From the NCBI RefSeq assembly GCF_030247195.1, contig NC_080672.1, forward strand, positions 189,704,471 to 189,768,470: 64,000 nt of DNA, written 5' to 3'. A program made the translations under genes and the position numbers. The first letter of the stretch is position 1. Every line of letters starts with the position of its first letter. Source of the DNA: Topomyia yanbarensis (taxonomy: Eukaryota > Arthropoda > Insecta > Diptera > Culicidae). Below the pieces are notes generated by a model. That model ran no database searches and was not told the origin of the DNA. It was given only the letters and a program-made list of their open reading frames with translations. Below, piece by piece: positions 22,627 through 34,700 of this stretch.

Positions 22627-22954
22627 AATCAATTGTGTTCTAGTGAGAGTTAAACTGAAACTTTTATTTTAAGGTGTGTAGCAAATTTTCAACAAGCAAC
22701 ATAATACGTTGGGTGGAAAGAAGTAGCTTGCACACGGAACAAAAATTTAAATTATCCTCTCGCTCGTTTCGTGCACTGCTTTTCCATTCCTTTCTACTGT
22801 TATTATCAGTATTACCAAAACGAATGTGTTGTTGCATGTGTTTAAGAGAAACGTTGAAGTCGCATGCTTCTATTCAAGCTTTTTGGCAGCCCCCGTGAAC
22901 TAACTGCATTAAATGATTTTTTGTGCAGCTCCGTGCTAGTAGCAAACAAAATGG

Positions 22955-23156
22955 CCCTACCAGTGTCTGATTCGTGAGATTGTGCAGGATTTCAAAGTCG
23001 AGCTAAGCTTATAAAGTTCAGCCGTAATGGTACCCGAAGAAGCCAGTCTTGTCGTTTTGTTCGAGGCTACAAAACAGTTCGCCAGGCACGTAACTATCAT
23101 GCCAAAAATATCCAACGATCCAGCGCATCACCATCAACACCAACGCCGATACCAAA
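22955..23156 (+). pseudogene. Histone H3 pseudogene copy 3, C-terminal half
   Basis: It covers 'VREIVQDFKVEL', 'SSAVM', 'EEAS', 'VLFEATKQFA' and 'VTIMPK', the last part of H3 (VREIAQDFK...VTIMPKDIQLARRIRGERA), with one stop and small indels. It retains the segment lost from copies 1 and 2. It is preceded by a block shared with 21940-21990 rather than by the first half of H3. Confidence 0.8.
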
Positions 23157-23172
23157 GGTTCTTTTCAGAACC
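23157..23172 (+). terminator. Histone 3' stem-loop
   Basis: GGTTCTTTTCAGAACC is a perfect 6-bp stem with TTTC loop, directly after H3 copy 3. Confidence 0.8.
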
Positions 23173-23316
23173 ACCATTATTACCATAGAGAATTATTTGA
23201 AAATTTCCCATTCAAACGTGATTCTGTTGAATATTATTAGATTTAAATTAACGTCTCGAATTGAAATCACGACGCTCCGGTTATGTGACAGACATTACCC
23301 ACCCATCTTTTTTTAT

Positions 23317-23795
23317 TGTGACCACGACACCCCATTTCAATATTTCTGAATGAACAGAAGGTCGAGTTTGGAAAGTTTGTAACTTTCATTGTACTTAACC
23401 AAATTACACAATGTTCGCACTAATGATTCAGAAATATGATCAGGAATCTTCTGTTAGATTTGTAAGTATGTATAATTTACATGAATAAAGAAAAATTGAT
23501 TTTCAGGAATCAATTATTATCTGTTCTTCCATTGGCCAGTACTACGCGACTTCCTCATGCTAACAATTAATTTCATCGTTAGCCATCTCCCTCACCAAGG
23601 CCAACAACGCCAACAAAACCGGTCCTTTTCAGGACCACCATCATTTTTGTAAAGAATAATTTGAAATATTCCTCGCCCAAATCACCTTTTGTCCGAAAAT
23701 TCCAATGAGTATCAACATATTTGAAGAACGTGTTCCTTATGTATTCTACATCTCTCCGGTTATGTCGCAGACATTACCCACCCATCTTTTTTTTT
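23317..23795 (+). repeat. Second, shorter unit of the H3-associated repeat
   Basis: This repeats the left-side block (CCCCATTTCAATATTTC, matching 26113 onward) and ends in the same hairpin plus T-run at 23757-23795. It includes a fourth histone stem-loop at 23621 without a recognisable histone frame, so tandem units of one family are implied. Confidence 0.55.
23621..23636 (+). terminator. Histone 3' stem-loop
   Basis: GGTCCTTTTCAGGACC is a perfect consensus stem-loop. The preceding 60 bp (CAACAACGCCAACAAAACC) could be a histone 3' end, but I could not assign which. Confidence 0.75.
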
Positions 23796-23799
23796 GTGC

Positions 23800-25030
23800 T
23801 GCATAAGTCGTATTATGAATCCCATTTTTGGGATATTGATTCATCTCCTTATTGCGCAAAGAAGAATATGCTTATACCGTACTCTAGAATGGTGCGTAAA
23901 TTCGTAACGATCATTTTAGAACGCCTCGAAATGCAGGCTATCTTTGAAATTGAAAAAGCAGTTTTTTCCACAACGTTGGCAACATTTTTATGATAACCAA
24001 TCACTAGTACTCTAAAAATTCCCTGAATACGTTGATTGATTTTCATGAAGATTAGGTAAAAGGTAACGAAAAAATATAAACATTTCCTAAAATTCAGTTG
24101 TAAATATTCCTGGAACCTTTGAAATTTTATAGATTGTGAATGTCTGAGATGCATGCCTTCTTATAAATATGCATTATTCTTTGGAATTTTTTGTAGAATG
24201 GTTTTTCAATCTATATGAAGTTTCTCTGAAAATACTCTTGGACTTTTATTGATTTTTATTCTTTTTGTTTACAGTAACAGAACATTGAAAACGCCTTCAG
24301 ATATTTTAAATTCCACTTCGTATTAAAAATTTCTATGTGAATTAGCCTTCTTTGGAACAAGAGCAAATCAATGGAAATAATTTTAAAATTTCATTGATTC
24401 AAATACAATAAATGCAATGAAATGGATTCGCCTTCTTTGAAATTTTGGTAGTATATTTTTAAAATGTTATTAATTTTAAATTAAATTACAACCTTTTTTG
24501 ATATCGCCTTCTTTTTAGCATAAGCTGTTTTTTGGACCTTCGATTGATTGATAATGATTTCAAATAACATTACATATGCATGAGAATTAGTTTTTTTTAA
24601 TTCATTAGCATGATCAGCGAGCAAAGACAAGCTGTGAAGGTAACCAAACAAATATTTCAGTAGCAACATAGTTCTAAATGCAAATGTTCTCAAAGTACTT
24701 CAGCTTTCAATAGTTGTATAACAAATTACCGAGAAAAAGTTGCGTTTTCACATGGGCTTACCGAAAAAATATCACAAAAAAAAATTTTTTTTGTTATGTA
24801 ACTTATAAAATCTTTAATTATTAGAAACAAATTGAATTATAATTTATGAAAACTGCAATTATTAGAAACAAATTGAATTTTTTTAAGGTGGGCTATATTT
24901 TTACTTATTGTTTTCTTTAAATAATAAGAATCGTATTAAAAAGATTGTGTAAAATATTGGGAGTAGATATCAAAATACTTTGCGAGATATTACACTTATA
25001 AACTTAAAACAAGTTTTTTTTTTAAATATT
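23800..25030. other. Unannotated AT-rich intron DNA
   Basis: Several short unrelated frames only; no gene or repeat boundary recognised. Confidence 0.4.
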
Positions 25031-25037
25031 AAGAGAT

Positions 25038-25345
25038 TAAATGCGAATCACCTGAGTCTGCGGCATATCCGGACAAGCGTAAAGTCAATTTAATGACTTA
25101 TGCTGTCGGAACCGCCAAAAAGTTAAGGCACGGAAAACTTCCACGCTAAGCATTTTGCGACGATGAAACTCATTGAATGAGTTAGTTTTTGCCCTCACTA
25201 ATTGCGTGCCGGGGTATTTTATTTCATCGACCCTTGTGTCTGCCTCAACAAGTTGTGCATATAGTCACTGTGTGTTGATTGAACAAGGCGTCGGCAGCTT
25301 TCATCCAAAGCTGCTGGATAGATCCCCATCGCGGTGCATTTTTTC
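25038..25345. repeat. Dispersed repeat also at 30120-30415
   Basis: Both copies begin AAATGCGAATCACCTGAGTC and run about 300 bp to ATCGCGGT. The right copy then enters a TA tract, the left one a T-run. No coding function. Confidence 0.75.
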
Positions 25346-26489
25346 CCTTTTGAAGTAGAATACTTCTAACATTTCAATATAGGGGTCCCGTATCAAAATA
25401 TCGGCTGTGGCAGTCGCGTCAAATTTTGAACGTTAATAAATTCCATCATACTTAACAGAAAATACTGTGTTTTAAAAAATCTTCCAAAAAACTACCGAAA
25501 ATGGTGAAAATTTTCAGCTCATCTCGGCCAAAGCCGTCAATATGGAGCACCAACCGAACACTTAAATGATGAAAAGTTTTAAATATAGGTCCGCTGCAGA
25601 TTTGTTTCTATCAACATTCGTATTTGATTGCTTGTCGCGAACGGATGGCTGTACAATACCGAGAAATATTTGTGAGCTGTACACGACTGGTGGATGAATC
25701 AGTTTGTGTCGATACGTGCTACTAACAGAGGGCATCATTTTCATTTCTGATGGATGTAAGATAGCACACACAAGCACGAAAAAACCGATTTCAAATCATT
25801 TGACTGAAGCTCGTTCCTGGTTGGTTCACGCTAATTTCATACACCGAGCCGCAAATCTGGATCAGAAAGAATTGGCATTTCAGTCAGTTTCAGCAAGTCC
25901 ACTTGTTAGATGTCCCAGACTGTATGTCAACACCGGGAGAGAAGGTGATTATTAGGATTCATCGCCGTGGATTAATTTGTGCAGCTCCGTGTTAGAAAGC
26001 AGGGACAATTGGAACAAAAATGTCCCAACCGGAGAATATTTTCTTCGGCAAACAAATTAGCCCTTATCAGCGCTATCACTCGAAAGAACCACCAACTATT
26101 ATTGTGACTGCGACAAACGTTTCAAAATAGAAGCCCCATTTCAAAATTTCGGAAAAAAACGAAGCTCGCGTTTTGAAAGTTTGTAACTTTTATTGTACTT
26201 AACCAAAATACACAATGTTTGAACCAATCAGTTAGAAAAATAATCAGGAATCTTCTATAAGATTTGTAAGTATGTATAACATACATGAATAAAGAAAAAT
26301 TGATTTCCAGAAATCAATTATTATCTGTCAATGGCCAGTATTATTCGACTCGCGTATGTTAGTATTTCATACGCCTGTCAAATCATCAGCTGCCGACTAT
26401 TAACAGTGAATTACTGAATTTTATTGGAGCGATAGATCATAGTTGCAGCTTGATAAGTTTTACCGACCAAAGTTTGAAGTCATTTCTCA

Positions 26490-27080
26490 GATATTTCAAC
26501 GGACAATTTACTAACCACAGTCGACATTTTAGCCCTCAGTGAGACTTGGTTGAGCAATTGTTCTGCTGTGGATATAAACGGTTATAGTTGTATCGCCGAA
26601 TATAAGCGTCCTAATTCTAGAGCTGGTGGTGTTGCAATTTCTCAAAGGACCACTGCATCTACTATGGCTATTGTTCTTGAAATTGAACAAGTCGGTGAAG
26701 AGCATGACGCGAATTTGTCTCTGGCTGATAATAATGGTGATATTTGTGCAGCAGAAGTTATGCTAAAAGGTATTAAAACGATGCTGGTTACTGTATACAT
26801 TTCGCCAAGATACAACATTTAAAGAAAAGCAATCTTTCGTTACACGTAATTTATTTCCTTACGCTCTGAATAATATCCCGATGGTTGTATCGGGAGATTT
26901 TAACATAGACATTTAAAAGCAGGGAAACATGAAATTTGTTCATTTCACGAATGAATGCCTCAAGCTTCGTCTTATTACTGATCCTTCACAAACTACTACA
27001 CTTGGAGGTGCATTGATCTAGTGTTTGTCAAAAGCTGCAATGTATAAAGCCGAAGATATATTTCGTACTTTTCATATCAC
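26490..27080 (+). pseudogene. Endonuclease (EEP-fold) relic of a mobile element
   Basis: The frame reads 'DILALSETWLSNCSAVDING', 'EYKRPNSRAGGVAI', 'GDICAAEVML' and 'MLVTVYISP', stops at about 26821, and is followed in other frames by 'MVVSGDFNI' and 'LITDPSQTTTLGG'. ETWL, YISP and GDFN are the standard motifs of apurinic-type endonucleases of LINEs and Helentrons. In my memory the 'DINGYSC...YKRP.SRAGGVAI' wording is typical of arthropod proteins found with Helitron-type helicases. Frameshifts and stops make it non-functional. Confidence 0.6.
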
Positions 27081-27146
27081 TGGCCAATACTGTCTTCAAT
27101 TGATCCGATAGAAAGATGAACGATCACTTTGTTTTCAGTAATGAGA

Positions 27147-27523
27147 GATGGCGTTTGGTCACGGGTCTCTTACAATAATATTGTATTGCGTTTATCACCT
27201 GCGTTTCGAAGTTCTATGCCTTCCTCTTCAGGGCAAAACACTAACAATATTATCTTTGTTAAGTTGATTTGAATATTTGAACGGAAAACGCAACACACTG
27301 ATCTACCTGAGACGGTCCCCACACACATCATTGAGAAATGAGTGATGTGCGCGGGGACAGTCTGAGGTAGATTAGTGCGTTCGTCTTCCGTTCAAATCTT
27401 CAAACAGACTTGACAAACATAATATTGTCAGTGTTTTTTGCCCTGGAGATGGAGACCTTTGAAACGCAGGTGGTAGACGCAATACAATATTATTGTAAGA
27501 AACCCGTGACCAAACGCCATCTT
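27147..27523. mobile_element. Foldback MITE, near-perfect palindrome
   Basis: The two halves of about 180 bp are inverse copies from AGATGGCGTTTGGTCACGGG at each end to the centre near 27337. No clear target duplication was found. It lies inside the endonuclease-bearing element. Confidence 0.7.
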
Positions 27524-27825
27524 TCTATAATTGATCCAGCAATTTAATATTTTCATTATACGATGCAGAAAGAAATCATAAACGGTTTATAACGCTAGAG
27601 CTACACCAATCATGTCAGTATCTCACCCATGGACAACAGTTCAATCCAGAAATGGAGAGCAGAAGTCAGCAGCATCCAACGAGAATCGAATCCAGCGCAT
27701 CATTCGCCAAAGCGAATGATACGCTGGATCAATTATAGTGTATTCTACTTCACCCTGGTTATGTCTCTGACATAACCCACCCATCTTTTTTTTATTAACG
27801 ACTTATAGTGAGACAATCTTTTCCC

Positions 27826-29912
27826 TTTTTGCCTTTCTCGTATAGAAAGGTTATGCAATCACTCTGAAAAACGGCAACCTAATCCCGGCCCGGAGGGCCG
27901 CGTGTCATATCCCATTCGACTCAGTTCGTCGAGATCGGAAAAAGTCTGTATGTGTGTATGTATGTGTGTATGTGTGTGTGTATGTGCGTATGTGTCAAAT
28001 AATGTCACTCATTTTTCTCAGAGATGGCTGGATCGATTTGCCCAAACTTAGTCTCAAATGAAAGGTGCAACCTTCCCATCGGCTGCTATTGAATTTTGGA
28101 TCGATCGGAATTCTGGTTCCGGAATTACGGGTTTCAGAGTGCGGCCACACAGAAATTTCTCATATAAACTATAGGAAAAATTAAAAACTGAATTTTTATT
28201 TTTGATGCTAAATGTGTTCAAGGTGCATGAAACGTCGAGATTTGATGCAAACTCGAAAAAAAAAATTTGACTACGATGCACTTTTTTGGATTTTGGCACA
28301 TTTTTGCCTTTCTCATATAGAAAGGTTATGCAATCACTCTGAAAAACGTCAACCTAATCCCGGCCCGGAGGGCCAAGTGTCATATCCCATTCGACTCAGT
28401 TCGTCGAGATCGGAGAAAGTCTGTATATGTGTGTGTATGTGTGTATGTATGTGTGTGTATGTGTGTGTATGTATGTGCGTATGTGTCAAATAATGTCACT
28501 CATTTTTCTCAGAGATGGCTGGACCGATTTGCCCAAACTTAGTCTCAAATGAAAGGTGCAACCTTCCCATCGGCTGCTATTGAGTTTTGAATCGATCGGA
28601 ATTCTGGTTCCGGAATTACGGGTTTCAGAGTGCGGCCACACAGAAATTTCTCATATAAACTATAGGAAAAATTAAAAATAGAATTTTTATTTTTCCCATA
28701 GTGCTAAATGCGTTCAAGGTGCATGAAACGTCGAGATTTGATGCAAACTCGAAAAAAATTTGACGACGATTCACTTTTTTGGATTTTGGCATATTTTTGC
28801 CTTTCTCATATAGAAAAGTTATGCAATCACTCTGAAAAACGTCAACATAATCCCGGCCCGGAGGGCCGAGTGTCATATCCCATTCGACTCAGTTCGTCGA
28901 GATCGGAAAAAGTCTGTATGTGTGTGTATGTGTGTATGTATGTGTGTTTGTGTGTGTATGTGTGAGTATGTGTGTGTATGTGTGTGTATGTGTGTGTGTA
29001 TGTGTCAAATAATGTCACTCATTTTTCTCAGAGATGGCTGGACCGATTTGCCCAAACTTAGTCTCAAATGAAAGGTGCAACCTTCCCATCGCCTGCTATT
29101 GAATTTTGGATCGATCGGAATTCTGGTTCCGGAATTACGGGTTTCAGAGTGCGGTCACACAGAAATTTCTCATATAAACTATAGGAAAAATTAAAAATAG
29201 AATTTTTATTTTTGATGCTAAATGTGTTCAAGGTGCATGAAACGTCGAGATTTGATGCAAACTCGAAAAAAAATTTGACGACGATTCACTTTTTTGGATT
29301 TTGGCACATTTTTGCCTTTCTCATATAGAAAGGTTATGCAATCACTCTGAAAAACGTCAACCTAATCCCGGCCAAATTTTTTTTTCGACTCGCATGTTTC
29401 TGGATTGTAACAGGGGCGTAGTTGATGGTTTACGGAGAGGAGTTACACCCCCCCTCTACTGTTCACTCCCCTCCTTTAAAAATCTCCTTAAATCACCCCT
29501 CAGACCACCACCCCATCCAGCCCTCATACCCCTCCCTTTCAACCCCATCATCTTTAAACCACCACTATATCACAAAGCATACCAATTTAAGCTGGGGAGT
29601 CGTTCGTTCATGGGACTTTCGCCCTCCTCACATACCCACCCCCGTATGACAAAATGAGTTAGTAAGCAGATAACATTGATCAAATGCTGATTAGGCTAAT
29701 GGAGTATGATATTTTTTTGTTTCAAGTGTTTCACCGTCGACACGTAGCTCATCAAGTTCGTGGCTGGCATGCCATTGTGTATAAGTGCAAAGTGTACTAA
29801 GAATGTAATGGACATTTCCACAATTATGTTGAACATAAAAAGCCTCCGTGCCATAGTTTAGAGAAATGAGAAAGGCACAATTGCACCGCTAGGTGGATTA
29901 AAACAGGTTTTT
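27826..29912 (+). repeat. F1 dispersed repeat with internal tandem array
   Basis: Units start with GCCTTTCTC at 27831, 28306, 28799 and 29314 (periods 475, 493 and 515 bp; the fourth unit is cut at about 29375). Each unit has CGGCCCGGAGGGCC, CGACTCAGTTCGTCGAGAT, a TG/TATG microsatellite that explains the length differences, and an 'AATTACGGGTTTCAGAGTGC' segment. From 29390 the sequence passes into the unique F1 right part (same as window start) ending in the GGTGGATTAAAACAGG box. Confidence 0.8.
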
Positions 29913-30119
29913 ATATTGCAACGACATATAATTAGCAAGGGACTGGAAGGTGAAATATTTTTTTTTTCAAATATTAAGAGCCATAGTACTCAAGGAAGAG
30001 CAATGATTTGAAGTAAGAAAGTTTAGAAAAGCGTGGAGTAGGGTCAATGAACAAGCTTAGAGTTTCCCGGCTACTTAACTCTTTGTCTTCTGCAACGCAG
30101 AAGGAGTCAGGATCATTTG

Positions 30120-30891
<772 letters not shown>

Positions 30892-31710
30892 TTTTTTATT
30901 CAAATCGTTTATTTGATAAGGCACGTTGCGTTAGCTTAAAGGTGCCAATTTTGTTTTGTTTTACATTTTAAATTGCTTAAAACTAGGGGATTACATATTG
31001 ATTTTTTTAAAATGAAACTAATGCGATTTTATAGCTATCTTATATATCTACACAAGGGGATAATATTGTTTTCGTAAGATTAGGGGGGTCATTTAGTTTT
31101 TGTGGCAATATGGTTTGACATTTTTATCAGTGAGATTATTGGAGCAAATAATGTTTAATTAAGGGGGACAATTTTTTACGACTAACTTAAAACTAGGCAT
31201 AACTAGAGGGCATGATTGAATTTTGTAAAGATTCGTAATTATAGTTATTTTTGTGGGTAGTAGAGTTGGGCAATTTCAACGAGATTATATAATATAATAG
31301 TTAAAACTAGAAGAGACAAGAAGAGCTAAATGCTTCGTGATGATATTGGGGGGGGGGGGGGTAGGGGTGTTACTTCTGGGTATAAGAGTCAGGGGAGGGA
31401 GGGTAGACAAAGATGGCAGGGAGAGAAAATTATTTCAGTTTCAGGCATCGTGAGATCAACGGATGGATTACAAACTCGGGTGGCCTTCATCAGGGGAATA
31501 ATGTACTGGGACGCCGGGTGGTCCTCCTCAAGATGGCAGGGGTTTTTCCAGACGATTTCGTAGTACGGCTCAGATGTGGATCGGCTACATTTCGAGTTAA
31601 GCGTGTTATGTTCGTGCCGTAGGTCCCGTGTTTGTTGGCTCATTCGATACAGATGGTTTGATACAGGTGGAAGAGCGTTCTGAGAATGATAAGAAGATAA
31701 CAAGGGGCAG

Positions 31711-34700
31711 TTAGACTTGTATATTGATGGTTTTCACAAAGGTGTATATAAGGGACATATAGAGAACATCGCGGCTTGCCAGCACATCTCGAACCGGGAC
31801 GTTGGTTGGTCTTCCTCGGGCCCGCAGGGTATCCATTAGCCGAGACCTAGCGGAACTGTACTCGGTGCACGCCCAGACAATGTGCTCGATGTCGTGATAG
31901 CCGTCGCCACAAGCGCAGATACCACTATCCACGAGCCCAATACGCCGGAGATGTGCATCCAGCGTGTAATGGTTTGCCATGAGTCGGGACATCACACGAA
32001 TGAAGTCACGACCCACATCCATCCCCTTGAACCAAGGTTTCGTCGATACCTTAGGGATTATCGAATGTAGCCACCTTCCCAGCTCTCCACTGCTCCACGA
32101 AGTTTGCCAACTTTCGAGGGTTCTCTGATGAGTAATACTGAAAAATTCGCTGAAGCAAATTGGTCTTTCGTAAACGTCTCCTTCTAAGGCACCCACCTTA
32201 GCTAAGGAGTCTGCCTTTTCATTGCCCGGAATGGAGCAATGAGAAGGGACCCATACCAAGGTAATCTGGAAAGAGTTGTCAGATAAAGCACTCAGTAGCT
32301 CCCGTATTTTCCCCAAAAAATACGAGGAGTGCTTTCCATGTTTTATCGAGCGAATAGCGTCAATGGAACTGAGGCTATCCGAAACGATGAAGTAATGGTC
32401 TGCGGGTAATGTTTCAATGACTCCAAGGGTATACTGAATGGCAGCTAGTTCTGCGGCGTAAACTGAAGCAGGGTCACTGAGTTTGTAGGAGGCGGTGAGG
32501 TTTTGATTGAAAATACCGAAGCCAGTGGATCCTTCGAGGTTTGATCCGTCAGTATAAAACATCTTAGAACAGTCGACTTCTCGGAATTTATTATAAAAAA
32601 TGTTTGGAATCACTTGTGGGCGTATGTGGTCCGGAATTCCACTAATCTCGTCTTTCATGGATGTGTCGAAGAAAACAGTAGATTCAGAAGTATTTATGAA
32701 ATGCACACGGTTGGGATTGTAAGAAGAAGGGTTAATATTCTGCGCCATGTAGTCAAAGTACAGGGACATGAAACGGGTCTGAGAATTGAGCTCAACAAGC
32801 CTTTCGAAATTTTCAATCACGACCGGGTTCAAGATATCGCATCGAATGAGCAATCGATATGAGAGTTCCCAAAATCGATTTTTCAACGGGAGAACGCCCG
32901 ACAGCACTTCGAGACTCATCGTATGGGTCGACTGCATGCACCCTAAGGCGATACGCAAACAACGATACTGAATTCTTTCGAGTTTGATGAAATGTATGTT
33001 CGCGGCGGATCGAAAGCAGAAGCATCCGTATTCCATTACCGACAGTATCGTTGTTTGATACAACCTAATTAGGTCTCCTGGGTGGGCACCCCACCATGTT
33101 CCGGTTATTGTACGAAGAAAGTTGATCCTTTATTGGCATTTCTGTTTCAGATACCGAATATGGCATCCCCAAGTACCTTTCGAGTCGAACCAGACCCCTA
33201 GATATTTTACTGTGAAGACCTGAGCGATAGTTTGACCCATTAATAGAAGCTGTAGTTGTGCTGGTTCACGCTTCCTTGAAAATACAACTAGCTCAGTTTT
33301 CTCCGTGGAGAATTCGATACCCAGCTTAATAGCCCAAGCAGACAAATTGTCCAGGGTATTCTGTAATGGTCCTTGTAGATCGACAGCTTTGGGTCCCGTA
33401 ACAGACACCACGCCATCGTCTGCAAGTTGCCTTAACGTGCAGGAATTGTCAAGACATTCATCAATGTCGTTGACATAGAAATTGTATAAAAGGGGGCTTA
33501 GACATGAGCCCTGGGGAAGGCCCATGTAGCTAAATCGTGATGTCGATAAGTCACCATGCGAAAAATGCATGTGCTTTTCCGACAACAAGTTTAGTAAAAA
33601 GTTGTTTAAAGTCGCTGAAAGACCATGCTGGTGCAGCTTCTCTGAAAGAATGTTGATCGAAACTGAATCAAAAGCCCCCTTAATATCTAGGAACACTGAT
33701 GCCATCTGCTCTTTGCTAGCATAGGCCATTTGAATTTCAGTTGAGAGCAACGCAAGACAATCGTTCGTCCCTTTGCCTTTGCGAAAGCCAAATTGTGTAT
33801 CTGACAGTAAGCCATTTGCTTCGACCCAATTGTCGAGGCGGGATAGGATCATTTTCTCGAACAACTTCCGGATACAGGATAGCATTGCGATCGGACGGTA
33901 CGAATTGTGGTCGGAGGCTGGTTTTCCTGGTTTTTGGATGGCGATGACCTTCACTTGTCTCCAATCGAGTGGGACAATGTTAGCCTCGAGAAACTTATTA
34001 AATAAGTTCAACAAGCGTCTCTTGGCAGAGTCAGGCAGATTCTTCAACAAGTTGAATTTGATTCTGTCTGGCCCCGGAGCTTTATTGTTACACGACAAGA
34101 GAGCAAGTGAGAACTCCACCATCGAAAAAGGTGTTTCGTTCGCGCTATCGTGAGGAGACGCGGCGCGGTAGATCTTCTGTGCCGGGGCGGAATCCGGACA
34201 AACCTTCTTGGCGAAATCGAATATCCAACGGTTTGAATATTCCACGCTCTCATTAGTACTGTTTCGATTTCGCATACGTCGGGCTGTTCCCCAAAGAGTG
34301 CTCATCGATGTTTCTCTCGTTAATCCGTCGACGAACCGGCGCCAATAATCGCGTTTTTTGGCTTTCATCAAACTCTTCATTCGCTTGTCTAACGTCGCGT
34401 ACTGTCGAAAACTGGCGGGTAACCCGTCGTTCCGGAAGGTCTTAAACGCGGCGGCCTTCTCTGCGTACACGTCTGAGCACTCTTTATCCCACCAGGGATT
34501 GGGAGAACGTTTTTGTATGTTCGCGACGGGTACTGGCCTAGTCTGAGCTTGATTCGCGCTGTCGAGAATCAAGCCAGCCAAAAAGCTGTACTCTTCCTCC
34601 GGAGGAAGTTCTTGGGTAGATCCGATGTTGTCGGATATCGCGGCAGCATAGCTCTTCCAATCGATATTTCGTGTGAGGTCATACGAAATATTGATTGATT

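Larger units (their letters stand above)
20674..23316 (+). mobile_element. Candidate Helentron-like element carrying histone H3 fragments
   Basis: The left end TTTCAATATAGGGGTCCCGT is shared with 25372. The right end at 23277-23316 is a GGTTATGTG...GACATTACC hairpin followed by CACCCATCTTTTTTT, shared with 23757-23795 and 27756-27793. Between them lie H3-derived segments. The hairpin plus T-run end, gene-fragment capture and neighbouring endonuclease relic suggest a rolling-circle (Helentron) element, but no Rep/helicase was found, so this is a hypothesis. Confidence 0.4.
25372..27795 (+). mobile_element. Candidate Helentron-like element with endonuclease relic
   Basis: It shares its left end with 20674 and its right hairpin/T-run end with 23316 and 23795. 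It contains blocks matching the H3-bearing unit (for example 26095-26350 with 23280-23560) but not the H3 body. An endonuclease fragment and a foldback insertion lie inside. Near the right end is a second hairpin (27690-27707 with 27712-27729). Confidence 0.4.

Noticed and set aside
27831..29375. CRISPR-like regularity of repeats
   Set aside because: The units are ~490 bp with no short repeat/spacer pattern, in a eukaryotic transposon-like repeat.
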